The notes: a model not told the origin generated them from the letters alone. A stretch of DNA of 64,000 bases from Dryocosmus kuriphilus (GCA_038277395.1 CM076192.1:132629570-132693569), one strand, 5' to 3'. Positions 22,569 to 34,253 are shown, counted from the stretch's first letter. Numbers and translations are program-made.

Positions 22569-23388
22569 TGTCACAAATATTGGCATTAGCGTTACGCCAC
22601 TATTTTCTTTAACCTCCTCACCATTACCCTTTTTCACTATCGGTACCACTGTCTCTTTTTTCCATAATTCGGGCCAGTCCTCTCCTCTCCATACTCTATT
22701 GCGCCTTATACATGTCTATTCCTTTAGGCCTTCCCCCCGCCCCAACCGTTTTTCCAGACTTCATTCATTTGGAATTTCATCTATCCCAGGTGCCTTAGCA
22801 TCTTTCATTGATTCTAATACCTTTCTTGTTTCTTCCCTCGTTATGTCCTTCTCTTTCTCACACTATTTACTACCTTATAAACCTCTTCCTCCGTCCTAGC
22901 CTTCTCCTTCTTTTTCCTCCTATATTACTCTCCATTACCTTTCCCTTTTCTCCATTTTCTTAATTCCTTTCTCACCTCTTTCTTCTTCTCTTTATATTCC
23001 TCATCCCACACATTTCTTCCCCCTTCTTTCCTAACTTCCTTCTTACCTGTGCCCTCTAGTACTCTGTTTACTTCTCCTATCACTATTTCCACTTCTTCGC
23101 TCAGATTTCCTTATCCATTTTCACATTCGTTACCTTTCTCTTAAATAGTTCTTCTCCTTCCATTTACCAACCACCCCTGCTTGTTCTTTTTACCTTTACT
23201 TCCTTTTTATTCTTATTTTAACTGCCCTTTTCTCCCTCCAATGCCATTGTTACTGAGAAATAATCTGACTCCATATATTCCCCTACCTCTAGATTCCTAA
23301 TTTTTTCTCTTATCTCGTCGTCCATTATCACATAATCGATTACCGTTCCCTTCCTTCCTCCTGCTCGAATAATCAAATACTCACTAAA
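22569..23388 (-). pseudogene. Non-LTR retrotransposon, endonuclease end and RT start
   Basis: On the minus strand, 'GGRKGTVIDYVIMDDEIREK' (about 23,360-23,300) and 'ESDYFSVTMALEGE' form the C-terminal end of an apurinic-type endonuclease, with S-D-[YH] in place of the catalytic SDH. Further on, ITREETRKVLESMKDAKAPG (about 22,840) begins the RT fingers, and 'VPIVKKGNGEEVKE' and 'GVTLMPIF' lead to the insertion. It is continuous with 20,552-19,090. Many frame changes occur. The 5' end is cut by the Penelope fragment at 23,389. Confidence 0.75.
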
Positions 23389-23885
23389 CACAAAAGAAAA
23401 ACACGAATGACGCTACCCAAATTTTACGAAACGACCGAATTTTCCATAAATTGTCCACTGCTCTTTAAAACCCCAATATAGCGACGTTACTTTCACTAAA
23501 ACCTTCATTAAAGACGATTATAAAACTCGGTAAAGATTCCAATGAAAAATGGGACCGTACATATTCAGTTTATAAACTTACATGCAAAAACTGCGATGCT
23601 TCTTATGTAGATGAAACGAAGAGACATTTAGAAGCTCGTGTTAATGAACATGAAAAATATGGTAAAAAATAATTTGTGATCAATATACATCAGAATAAAT
23701 TTACCCATAAATTCGATTGGAATAAAGCCAAAATATCAGATTTTGAATCTAGTTATGGAAAACGTTTTTAATGTCTGAGATTATTCACATTAAGAGCAAT
23801 CCAAATAGTATAAATAAAAAAGAGAACATCCACTCATTAAATTACAGATATTTTTCTAATCTCCACAAATTTAATTCTTAATTTC
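23389..23885 (+). pseudogene. Penelope-like element C, GIY-YIG endonuclease fragment
   Basis: The plus strand encodes SVYKLTCKNCDASYVDETKR (23,570-23,630), a GIY-YIG nuclease N-terminus in which the usual YVG is YVD, followed by HLEARVNEHEKYGKK and a stop near 23,668. Beyond the stop are NKFTHKFDWNKAKISDFES and IIHIKSNPNSINKKEN, matching the end of element B. The conserved Cys-x2-Cys is present. It inserted into, or was joined to, the upstream end of the non-LTR element. Confidence 0.8.
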
Positions 23886-24245
23886 TCATTCCCTTGTACA
23901 TACAGATTCCTTGATACCTATTAATTCACACAAAAATGCACATTCAAGGTATTATATAGATTACTCCTACATCACTCGCTCACTAGTCGTTGTATCATCT
24001 TTACACAATGCACAGTATTTAATAATTATGCTTTTTCGGCGCTTGACCCACTGAATCTTATCAATGTTTGAATCTGGACCATATTGGTAATTAATCTTTT
24101 TAATTTAATTTTCGCATCTAATACCTTTGTTATACGTCATATTTTAATCTTATCTATAGTGTTTAATAAAAAATTTCAGCCTGATTATCTTAACAAACTG
24201 AGCTAATGAAAATTCCCACAATTAACTGGCCAAAAATATCAAATA
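23886..24245. other. Unassigned AT-rich sequence
   Basis: No recognised gene or repeat in about 360 bp. Confidence 0.5.
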
Positions 24246-24545
24246 TTTTTTCTTATTATTTATAGCCGGGAATGCTATATTGTGGTGTGGAAGAGAAAGA
24301 GTGACTGTCGAGTGTTGGAGCTGTAGCGAGAGAGCATCAGTAAAAATCGACTCCGTCCCAAAGAATCGAACCCTTGCCCGCAGCTCGAAAGCCCGATGCG
24401 CTAACCACTGGGTCAACCACGGAGTCGGCGATGAGTTACATACATTCAACTCATCACCTTACAGCCTCACCGCTACCACTCAAGTCACTATTCGGGGTGG
24501 AAAGGGGGAAGCCATGTGACGTGTACTATGTGCTACGTTACACCC
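24246..24545 (-). repeat. tRNA-derived SINE-like unit 1
   Basis: On the minus strand a tRNA-like segment (about 24,430-24,355) reads 'gactccgtggttgac', 'agtggttagcgcatcgggc' (A-box-like) and 'gggttcgattc' (B-box). The segment is followed by an unrelated tail ending near 'gccgggaatgctatatt'. A second copy lies at 24,815-25,085. Pol III-transcribed SINEs have this build. The anticodon stem is imperfect and the repeat body continues on both sides, so it is not a functional tRNA gene. Confidence 0.7.
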
Positions 24546-24814
24546 CCCCCCCCCTATTTCAGGACATCCCCAATACTCCAAGTGAAGAAGCAGGGATCTT
24601 TTTGTCTGCTGTGCACTAACATAACTGCTGCGGCGGAATCCCCAAAACCGACACAGCAGAGTCCTTAGATACCGACCCCTACCTATCGGATATTTTACCG
24701 ATTAGATAGAAACCTCCCTCACCCCGTGTGGTAAAGCCCAAAACACCACCCGGTATCTTGCAAGAGGATGCAGGGTATTGTGCGGGTAATTTTCGTTGGT
24801 CGCCAAATATAGCC

Positions 24815-25085
24815 AGAAATTCTATATTGGGGAGTGGAAGAGGAAGAGCGACTGTCGAGTGTTGGAGGTGTAGCGAGTGAGCGTCAGCAAAAATTGACTC
24901 CGTTCCGAGAAATCGAACCTTTGGCCGCCGGCTCGAAAGCCCGATGCGCTAACCACTCCGTCAACCACGGAGTCGGTAACGAGTTACATACACAACTCAT
25001 CATCTTACTGCCTCACCGCTTCCGCTCAAGTCAATCTTCGTGGTGGAAAGGGGAAACCATGTGACGTGTACCATGTACCACTAGA
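24815..25085 (-). repeat. tRNA-derived SINE-like unit 2
   Basis: Same orientation and layout as unit 1, with the tRNA-like part at about 24,980-24,900 ('agtggttagcgcatcgggc', 'aggttcgatttc'). Both units share 'cgactgtcgagtgttggag' and 'ccatgtgacgtgta'. By eye they differ at many positions, so they are not a recent duplication. Confidence 0.7.
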
Positions 25086-25177
25086 ATGGCTCAAAATGAC
25101 TTTTTTTTTTGTCGACGCCTCCCCCTATTTTGTGAGGTTTCTGGAGAAAAGAATTCTCTATTTATTATTTTTTTATT

Positions 25178-25323
25178 ACATTCTCATCAGAGAAGGTAGT
25201 AGATTTATGCAAAATTTGACTTTCGCGGATTTCATGAAATCTCCACGTTTTAAGACCTCCTGAATCCGAAAAAATGGTTTTTACGACCGTGTCTGTCTGC
25301 CTGTTGGCGTCGCCGTCGTTGTT

Positions 25324-25355
<32 letters not shown>

Positions 25356-26195
25356 CGTTGTCGTTGTCGTCGTTGTCGTTGTCGTCGTTGTCGTTGTCGT
25401 TGTCGTCTGTTCCCACGATAACTTTCGAAGGACTAATCGGATTGGATTGCGCTTTGGCACACTACTTTAAGGTTCGAATAGAAAGGACGAGTTCGTTAAC
25501 CAGCGGTTTTTGACCAACGGTTATGGTTTTATCCATCAAAAACGGTTTACACAAAATCAAGAAATTCATTTTCCGACTAAACTATGAGAGATACAAAAAA
25601 ATGTAAGAAAGTAGAATTGTGCATCTCAAAAAAATCTACAAATTTTGTCTTAACCGTTTTTCGATAAAATGAGCGGTTTTTGTTTTAATCAAGAAAACGC
25701 TCTTAAAATTAAAAAACTGTGGTTTCCCGCCAAAATATTGAAGATACAAAAAAATGGTTAAAAACAAAGTTCTTCAATTTAAAAAGAGTTACAAATTTCG
25801 TTTCAACCATTTTTTGACAAAATGCACGGTTTTTGTTTTAATCGATAAAACGTTATTAAAAATAAAAAATTTCAAATTTCCCGCCAAACTATGCAAGATA
25901 CGCAAAAATAATAATAAACAAAGTTGTTCGCCTCAAAAAGATCTACAAATTTTCTCTTTATCATTTTTTTTGAGCAGACGCGTATTTTTTGAGTTATTCG
26001 TGAAATATGTTATGAAATATAAAGAAAACCACTTTTCAGCAAAACTATGCAAGATATGAGAAAATATTAACAAGCAGAATTGTTCACCTTGGAAAGAGCT
26101 ACAAAATTTATTCATAAGACTCATCGTTTTACTTTTAAGAATCGAAATCCTCTATTGTGAAATTTGAAAGATCACTAAAAAACTTTACCAATTTT
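25178..26195 (+). repeat. GTC repeat family, copy 3 (no hairpin tail)
   Basis: It opens 'acattctcatcagagaagg' and has a GTC/GTT array at 25,310-25,407. The 145-bp units follow, then the shared 'agatatgagaaaatattaac' segment (about 26,052). It ends near 'aaactttaccaattttt' and lacks the GC-rich hairpin island. The antisense Asp/Asn frame is open here for 83 codons (25,165-25,416). Confidence 0.85.
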
Positions 26196-27165
26196 TTGTG
26201 TTTCGAATTAACATTTTTTTCAAAATTTAACTGTTACGTTTTTCATCAGGAGCTTCTTTTTTGAACTGGAAATTTAACTATTTTTCTGGGAAATTCAAGG
26301 CTTTTTTAAAAATTAATTTTTGTTTCAAAAAGCATGTTTTTTGGTTCAAATTACAACCTTTTTTGGTTCAAAATTAACCTTTTTTCTCAAAACTTAGCTG
26401 TTACATTTTTGTTCAGAGTTCATTTTTTTAAATCGGAATTTAAACTATTTTCTTTTTTAAGTTCAAGGATTTTGTTAAAAATTTATCCTTGGTTGAAATA
26501 TCATTTTGTTGGTTTAACATTCAAATTTTTTTGCTCAAAATTCAACTTTTTGTGAAAACTACAATTTCTTTTGTTTCAAATTAACCTTTTCTTTCAAAAT
26601 TTAATTATTACATTTCTGACTTGGAGTTCATTTTTTAAATGGGAAATTTAACTATTTTTTGGGAAATTCAAGGATTTTGTTAAAAATTCATTTTTGTGTG
26701 AAAAATCATGTTTTTTGGTTCAAACTATAACTTTTCTTGGTTCAAAATTAAACTTCTTTTTTCAAAATTTAGCTGTTACATTTTTGTTCAAAATTTCTTT
26801 GAATCGGAAATTAAACTATTTTTCTTTGTTAATTCAAGTATTTTCTTAAAAATTAATTTTCGTTTGAAAAACCATATTTTTTAAATCAAAATCCAACTTT
26901 TTTGGTTTCAAATTAATCTATTTTTTTCCAAAATTTAGCTGTTCCATTTTTGCTGAAGAGTTCATCCTTTTAATTGGAAAAAATATTCTTTTTAAATTCA
27001 GGGATTTTGTTAAAAATTTATCTTTGGTTGAAAAAACATTTTTTTAGTTAAACATTCAAATTTTTTGCTCAAAATTCAATTTTTTTTTCAAAACTACAAT
27101 TTTTTTTGTTTCAAATTAACCTTTTTTTCAAAATGTAATTGCTACATTTTTGAGTAGGAGTTTGA
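26196..27165. repeat. AT-rich tandem array with a two-unit higher order
   Basis: The phrase 'tagctgttacatttttg' recurs near 26,226, 26,395, 26,605, 26,770, 26,937 and 27,140. Spacings are about 169, 210, 165, 167 and 203 bp. The units alternate 'ggttcaaa', 'aaatttaactattttt' and 'ttcaaggattttgttaaaaa'. No gene is inside. Confidence 0.75.
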
Positions 27166-27853
27166 GGCGGTCCGTTTTATGTACAAAAATTAGAGCCCTC
27201 ATGATCAATCGAAAATGAGAATATTATAAAAGTGGTAAGGAACGGGCGAAATTACGCTAAGCACGCCTGTGAGACGATGACGTTTTCCAAAATTAATTAG
27301 AAATCAGAGCGTAGAGATATAGATACTCATCGATATATGCACATCGTACGATCGACGAATGCGCACGCAATGCAAATTAAGTGGGGACTCAGCTTGGGTC
27401 CGAGGATCTCGCGGTCAGCACTCTAGATCGAAGACCAATATGCGACACTTACTTCCAGCTCTTCCTAGAAGAAAGACCTGTTTGAGTGGACTAGCCCGCT
27501 ACCATTCGTACATGACGCTTTGAAGTGGCATCCATCCCTTCGAGCAAGGAGACGATTGGACCTCGGTTACCATTTTCCGTGATAGCATCAGAAGTTCTCT
27601 CACTTTTAGTGAATTGTAGCAAATCATCGATCGTGAGTGGATCATAGAAAAGAAAGGGATGTTTTCGGTGTGACAGAATTATTGAACATGCAGAATCATA
27701 TTCCTCTTGTAACGATTTTGTATCTTTACCCAAGAGGACCTCATTGTGCAGGAGGAATCTGATTCATGATAAGAGATTTTTTTTTGAATGCGATTTTTAT
27801 TAAGTAAATGAATAACCAAGCCAATAAGGCGTAATCATATTCTTCCAGTAACG
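27166..27853. other. Sequence abutting the 5' LTR; possible LTR extension
   Basis: It is GC-richer than the neighbours. It contains a diverged extra copy of an LTR motif (27,708-27,765, 'ttgtatctttacccaagagg'), so the true 5' LTR may start further left than the part that aligns with the 3' LTR. An 80-codon minus frame (27,491-27,733) has no recognised domain. Confidence 0.5.
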
Positions 27854-28449
27854 ACCTTGTACCTTTACCCACGAGGACCTCGTTGTGCAGGAAGAATCTG
27901 ATTCAAGGTAAAAGGGTGCACGTCGCATGCAAGTGTATTCGTTTGATAAAATTATAAGAGCGATAATTTGAATTTATGTAGTAACGACTTTGTACCTTTC
28001 CCAAGAGGACCTCGTTGTGCTTATAAATTCAGGACTCATAAAATTCACAAAGGGGAAATGAAAAGTTCAGTTCTCGTTATCAATAATCGCAATTATTCTC
28101 CCTTGAGTGGACTCACAACCTTCAATACTTTGCAATCCACATGAAGGTGGAAATTGATAGTAAAGATTTTTTAATGATTTTTAATTCAATCTAATATTAT
28201 TACGTTTAGGGCTAGTTCTCACGTCCTACCGAGACTTGAACCAATACGTATATTATTGGTCTCAGGCCTTTCAAAAAGGGCAGAATAAACGCAATCTAGA
28301 TCAGTTTCTCAATACTTGTTAATATTATTGGGAATAGATGTGAATGCAACATTAACATAACTAAAATTACTAAAGTAATGTAGGATGAGATGCGCGTCTA
28401 TAGTCAGAAAGTATCGATTTTACATCCCCGGTTAAACGATAATGTTGCA
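27854..28449 (+). repeat. 5' LTR
   Basis: Aligns with 35,859-36,452. It ends '...cggttaaacgataatgttgc'. Two bases later 'tggtaccaccctgg' is the candidate primer-binding site, beginning TGG as expected for a tRNA 3' CCA end; the tRNA was not identified. It contains two copies of a roughly 40-bp motif, 'ttgtacctttacccacgagg' and its like, at 27,858 and 27,990. Confidence 0.85.
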
Positions 28450-28821
28450 ATTGGTACCACCCTGGTGGGACACTCAAGGAAAATAAAGTAGAGTAAGTGC
28501 GATGCAAACATCGTCGGTGAGCCGGAATTGATTTCGGATAGAATAATAGAGTCGTAAATCGCCTGAGACGCGACCGAGTCCTCTTGTTGCCGCGTCATAC
28601 TGTATGTCTTCACGATTAGATAATATTATGAAAGTAGTCCAGAATGCGAGAATTAATTTCTGATCGAGGTAATAAATCTGAATTTTCAAGGGTCAGTGAG
28701 CAATTTAAAGCAACTGAGTGATTTATAATCCAAACAAACAGGAATAAACGGACAAAATAAAATCCTTTTCGATACAAATCAAATTTATTCTTACCTAATA
28801 CTGAAATAAAACTCGTTCAAA

Positions 28822-30915
28822 ATGGCCGATGAAAATAATAAAAAGATTGACGAACCAAAAAAAAAGGCGACTAGGAAATTCAAACTGTCTGAATCAATGT
28901 TTGAGGAAATCAATAAAGAAAGACATTTTGAAGATTTATCTGATGTTTCGGAATCAGAATCAGAGCATGAATATGAAGCGGTCGATAATACAATTAGCCA
29001 AGCAAATGTTTCACCTAAGAATGTCGATTATTCACCCAATAAATCAGCGAATGTTCCGGAAAATGCAGACTCACAAAATAATTCAGGCTCACAAAACATT
29101 TTGAGGGCACAAGATAATTTGGATGAACAGGATAATTTAGGTTCACGAAAGAAGTTAAATGCAAAAAGCGATTTGGAATTATACGATTATGACTCAGATA
29201 TTGAAGAGTTGAATAAGCTAATAGTAAGCGTGGATAAATTACGAAATGATGTAAATAAGTCAGTAAAAACTCAAAATAAATTAGTAAGAGTAGTAAAAAA
29301 AGATAAAATCAAACGTCGTGAGTTCGTTCTGGAAACTCAAAACAGAATAGGAACTTTTGTAAAATCAATGGATGAGAAAATTGAAACAAGAATCCAAACA
29401 CAAAAAGAAAATTCAGAACAGCACGACAGAATATTGGAAGAACAGATTGATCATATTGAACAAAATGTCTACTCACTCAAAAAGAAAACCGAAGAAGTTT
29501 TGACTGAACAGGCGGAAATTATCTTTAACAATCTACAAAATCGGAAACGCTTTGAAGAATTAGAAGAAAATCGAGTCCTATTAGAAACAAGAATTTATTG
29601 GGGTACGGGCGGTTCTAGCTTTAAAGTCCCTTGGCTTAAAAATTACCCCGTACCTAAATTTTCTGGATCTGGCGCAGAGAGACCTATGATGTTTCTCAGT
29701 GATTTTGATAAATATATCAGAGCAGTCGATGTTAGAAGGGATGATTTTCATTTCGTAGTTCATTTATGATTAGAGGGCATCGCCAGGGAATGGTGGACCC
29801 TTGTGTCTACCCAACAAGAAAATATATTTACGTTCAGAGAAAAATTTATCTCAAAATTTTGGAATGATAGCATTCGCTTTTCAATCAGTACGGATCTCCA
29901 GTATGGATTTTATCATCCAGGAAAATTATCACAATCCGCGTACGCAATTAAAATGATTAACAATGCGAAAGATTTAATCCCACCCCCATCTGAGAGTGAA
30001 ATCGTTGCAAGATTGTCAAGGCATTTCTCAGAAGAAATACGAACTGCATTCTTGATAAGGGACATTAAAACTTTCGACAAACTCATCGAATTATTAGAAA
30101 CTTTTGATCAGGCAGGATCAATAAATAGTATGGGAGGCTATGATCCACGTAGAAATTGTGTCTATCAGCAAGATGATTACAGGAAATTCAATGGAAATAA
30201 TCGGAACGGGAGAAACTGTAGAGGTGGAAGTAATTTCCAAAATAATCACAATAATCCAGGGAATTCTCCAGATCGTCAAAATGAAGGATTTGGAAATTTT
30301 GATTTCGAATTTAATAATACTTCTCATATCCAAAGTAATGATCAGTCCATGGGACAGGATCGAAATCGATTTAGAAATAATAATTACTCAGGACGGGGTT
30401 ATAATAATTATCCACGTCAGAATTATCAAAATCAGGGATATCACAATCCAAATAACAACGCTAATAATCATCAAAGAAATAATTCACATAACTATAATCC
30501 AAATCGACCAAACAGAGATTTTGATAATTCACGAAATGATGGTTACAAGCCAAATTATTATAGAGCCTCGAATAATTATCAATCTCCAGGGTACAATCAA
30601 TACTCAAACAACTTCCCGAGTAATTACTATAACTATCGCGATCAAGAAAATAGAAATGCTCAGCAAAATTATGCGAATGGACGTGTAGAGGACAACATTT
30701 ACAAGCGAAATCCTAATTCAGCAAATCAATCAAACCCTCCTAGAGAATCGAATAATCAATCGCCAAATAACGCAGGGGTTTACAATAATCAACAAAATAA
30801 TCGACCACAAAATAATGGGCCTAAACAGATTCGAAATATAGAGGTTAGTGAAAATCCTGATAAACGTGGCGAAACTTATTTTGACCAGGGAAACACCCAC
30901 ACCTCGGTTTGTTAG
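28822..30915 (+). pseudogene. gag: gag of the Ty3/Gypsy element, one in-frame stop
   Basis: A 697-codon frame starting at MADENNKKIDEPKKKATRKF is interrupted only by TGA at 29,767-29,769. Residues 1-100 are acidic and Asn/Gln/Ser-rich. Residues 120-245 look like a coiled coil (VSVDKLRNDVNK to LLETRIYWG). A capsid-like part contains VPKFSGSGAERPMMFLSDFDKYI, then GIAREWW just past the stop. From about residue 440 on the protein is dominated by Asn, Gln, Tyr, Arg and Gly (NYNPNRPNRDFD, GYNQYSNNFPSNYYNYRD). No CCHC zinc knuckle is visible, unusual for Gypsy gag. It ends GNTHTSVC and overlaps pol in the -1 frame. Gag assembles the particle. The stop suggests a defective copy unless it is read through. 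Confidence 0.85.
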
Positions 30916-33900
30916 AAATAAATACTATGGAGGTAAATCCGGGGTCTGAACATATAAAAAAACCTCTAGCTTTAGATATTAGAGAGGAACTATTAGAAAA
31001 TGATGATAATATCATAAACAAGGATTTGGACAAGTGTCCTATAATGGCTTTAGATGTCGAAGAAATTGAAACAAAAGCTTTGATTGATAACGAAAGTGAA
31101 GTAACGTGCATTTCCAAAAGCTTTTATGAAAGCAATATGGAAAATTTCAAGAAATGCGAACTTTTACCTATTGTAGGAACTACAATTGTCGGAGCAACGA
31201 GGGCACGACCTATTAAATTAAAACATCAGGTTTATGCAAAATTCAAAATGGGCGACTGGGAAGGATCTTACGTTTTCTTGACTGTGCCTAGACTAAATAA
31301 ACAGTGTATCGTTGGAATAGATTTATTAAAAAGATTGAAAAGCAAAATTGATCTTGAAGATAATATTATTGAATTAAAAGATAAATACAAGTCCGTTAGG
31401 ACTAAATTTTTAGAAGAAGACACGAAAAATATACGTGTCATTACGGATGCTGAGGATGTCCAAAAAGAAAGATACATAGAATGTCTAGGAAAATATTTAG
31501 AACCAGAAGAAACCCTTCCAATCATTGTTAAAAACATTGACACAATTCAAATTTGTAACGCTGTCCAAGATGAATACGCCATAACTGATGATCAAGTAAA
31601 AGAAAAGGTGGCCCTATGCTCCGTCTTAGACGCATTAGAAAAAGAGCGATTCTACAAACTTATTTCACGCTATAAAACCGCATTCTCTCGAAGACCAGGT
31701 CGCATCTCCGTCTATGAACATGAAATTAAAATAGATGACCACAGACCATTTTTGTCGAGGACCTACCCTATACCAATGTATTTACGTGAAAAGGTAGCCT
31801 CGGAAATTCAAAAATTAATAGAACTGGGAATCAATCAAAGATCTAACAGCGCGTATATAAATCCGCTAATGGTGTCACTAAAAAAGGATGGGTCAATCAG
31901 ACTCTGTTTGGATGCTCGAAAACTAAATGAAATAATGATAAATGATTATGAGTGCGCAGAACCAACCGAAGTCTTATTCCAAAGATATTCTGGTACTAAA
32001 GTAATGTCAACGTTAGATTTAACCAGCAGTTTTTGGCAAGTACCTTTGCAACAGGATTCAATGAAATGCACCGCCTTTCTTTATGAAGGAAAATCCTATG
32101 AATTTTGTGTAACCCCATTTGGCCTCAAAACAAGCACAGCCGCTTTAGTAAGAGCTATGGATTTCGTTTTAAATGGGTTGGGAAATTTTGTCATTACCTT
32201 TATTGATGATATGTTATGCACATCACAAAGCAACACGCAACACTTGGAACATTTGGAGCAACTATTTCAGCGGTTAGAGGATCACAATATAACCATACAC
32301 TTTGAAAAATCACACTTTTTCAGGCCAGAAGTGAAATTTTTAGGTCATATCCTGACACCCGTTGGAATCAAACCAGACCCAGATAAGATCAAGGCGATCC
32401 AAGATTTTCCTAAACCCAGAAACTTAAAAGAACTACGTGGTTTTTTAGGCTTGATTAATTTTTATACAAAATTCACCAGGGAACATGCGCAAAAAATATC
32501 ACCCTTATTGCAATTATTACGCATAGGTGCAAGATGGATATGGGATCTAGAAAAGGAAGATGCTTTTAAAAAAGTTAAGGGTCTATTTTGTGAATTTGTC
32601 ATTCTGTATTACCCGGACCTCAATAAGCCTTTCTATTTACAAACAGATGCGAGTGATATAGCTCTAGGCGCCGTTCTATATCAGATTGATGATAATAAAG
32701 AGCACACTGCTATCTCATTTTCAAGTCGAACTTTAAAAGGATCAGAATTGGCTTATTATACAACGGAAAAAGAATTATTAGCTATTGTTTGGGCACTAAT
32801 GAAATTTAGGTCATATGTGCTAGGTGCAAAACTAATCATTCGCACAGATCACAAAGCTCTTACATTTTCAAAAACATGTAAACTAGTTAGTAGCAGACTA
32901 ACGCGTTGGATCTTGGCCATCCAGGATTATGACTTTACAATAGAGTACTGCGAAGGAAAGAGAAATACAATCGCTGGCACACTAAGTAGGATACCAACAA
33001 ATCGTACGGAAAACACATTTGATAAGAACGAGTGTAAAATCTTCCTATACGCTTTAGCAAAAAGACCCTCATCGGAATTAGGACAAAGATTAAAACACAT
33101 GAGTAAAGAGCAAAAACAAGACCCCACCTTGCAACAATGCGCCAAGGCAATTGAGGAGGGAAGAACAAAAAGGTTTCTATTACATGAGAATCTTATATAT
33201 TTTATTGCTGGAGGGATAAAAAAATTATACCTAACCAAAAGCATTGCAATTAATATGATAGATGAATGTCACGAACTCTACGGTCACATAGGTCCGCTAA
33301 AAGTATTTGGGATGATGCACGAATATTTCTATTATCCATGTTTATCGAAAACCATCAGGCGACGATTATCAACGTGCGAGTCATGCCAAAAGAACAAAGT
33401 AACAAATCAGACCAGTTATGCGAAAATGAAAAACTACACGCCGACGAAACCTGGTGAAATGTTATCAATCGACTTTTACGGTCCTTTACCTGCATCTAAA
33501 GGGGGATTTAAATATATTTTGTCCAATATCGATGCGTTTAGTAAATTTGTTTGTCTCTACCCGCTAAGAAGGATGACTACTAAGTCAGCAATCAATAAAA
33601 TTTTTAACGATCATGTTCCGAAATATGGAAAACCTGACAAGATCATTACGGATCATGGTACGCAATTTACATCCAACGCATGGAAAGAAAAAGTAAAAGG
33701 GGAAGGGATCCAAGTAGTTTTCTCTTCGATCCGTCATCCCCAGAGCAATATAGTAGAGAGAATCCACAGAGAGATTTCAAGTTTTTTTCGATCACTGATA
33801 AAAGAAAATCATAGCGCCTGGTGGAAATGGGTAAAAATAATAGAGTCCTGCATGAACGAAACCCATCATGATACGACGGAATTTACGCCTATGGAAATTC

Positions 33901-34253
33901 AGTTGAATAAACAACCAAAAAGACCCTGGGAAAACTGGTTAAGATTCCCACCTAAACCACCAGACAAAAATTATGAAAGGAAAATAGAAATGGTCCGAGA
34001 CAAAATTATGACAAAGGGCAAAAAAAGGGCAACCCTGTTCAATAACACGCACAAGATAATGAAGTTTAAAGAAGGCGATTTAGTCCTCCTAAAATTATTA
34101 AATAAGTCTGATAAAGACAATAAAATCCTATCAAAATTTCTACAAATCTACGATGGACCTTTTGAAAAAAAAAACAGGTACAACCGGGAACATTTATTTT
34201 ATGGGACCCTAGAATGTCAGAAGAAAAGGGGATGTACCACACTCAAGACTTAA
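30849..34253 (+). CDS. pol: pol polyprotein (protease, RT, RNase H, integrase)
   Basis: Open in the -1 frame to gag, so it is probably made as a gag-pol fusion. Domains in order: an aspartic protease with ALIDNESEVTCIS at 31,077-31,115, where D-[ST]-G has become D-N-E; RT with KKDGSIRLCLDARKLN, FGLKTS and the FIDDM catalytic box (about 32,199); RNase H with QTDASDIALGAVLYQ, EKELLAIVWAL, RTDHKAL and a C-terminal NTIAGTLSR, where the usual Asp is Gly (32,976); integrase with an H-x3-H...C-x2-C finger (HELYGH, CESCQK) and the D,D,E triad in IDFYGPLP, TDHGTQFTS and HPQSNIVERIHRE. The chromatin-side tail (KEGDLVLLKL, DGPFEKK) goes out of frame after an A-run near 34,165. The long frame is intact, but two active-site changes suggest it is non-functional. 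Confidence 0.9.
30888..30894 (+). promoter_or_regulatory. Candidate -1 ribosomal frameshift heptamer GGGAAAC
   Basis: The heptamer sits in the gag frame as G-GGA-AAC, the canonical X-XXY-YYZ arrangement, seven codons before the gag stop. Pol is open in the -1 frame from 30,849. Six bases downstream, ACCTC (30,901) could pair with GAGGT (30,930), a weak stem. The same heptamer is used at gag-pro junctions of some betaretroviruses. Use here is inferred. Confidence 0.75.

Noticed and set aside
24355..24430. tRNA gene on the minus strand
   Set aside because: A- and B-box-like words are present, but the anticodon stem does not pair well, the acceptor stem is absent, and the segment is part of a larger repeated unit seen twice. 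Called SINE-like instead.
30140..30688. Ile-rich 182-codon ORF inside gag
   Set aside because: It is a +1-frame shadow of the Asn/Tyr-rich gag segment.
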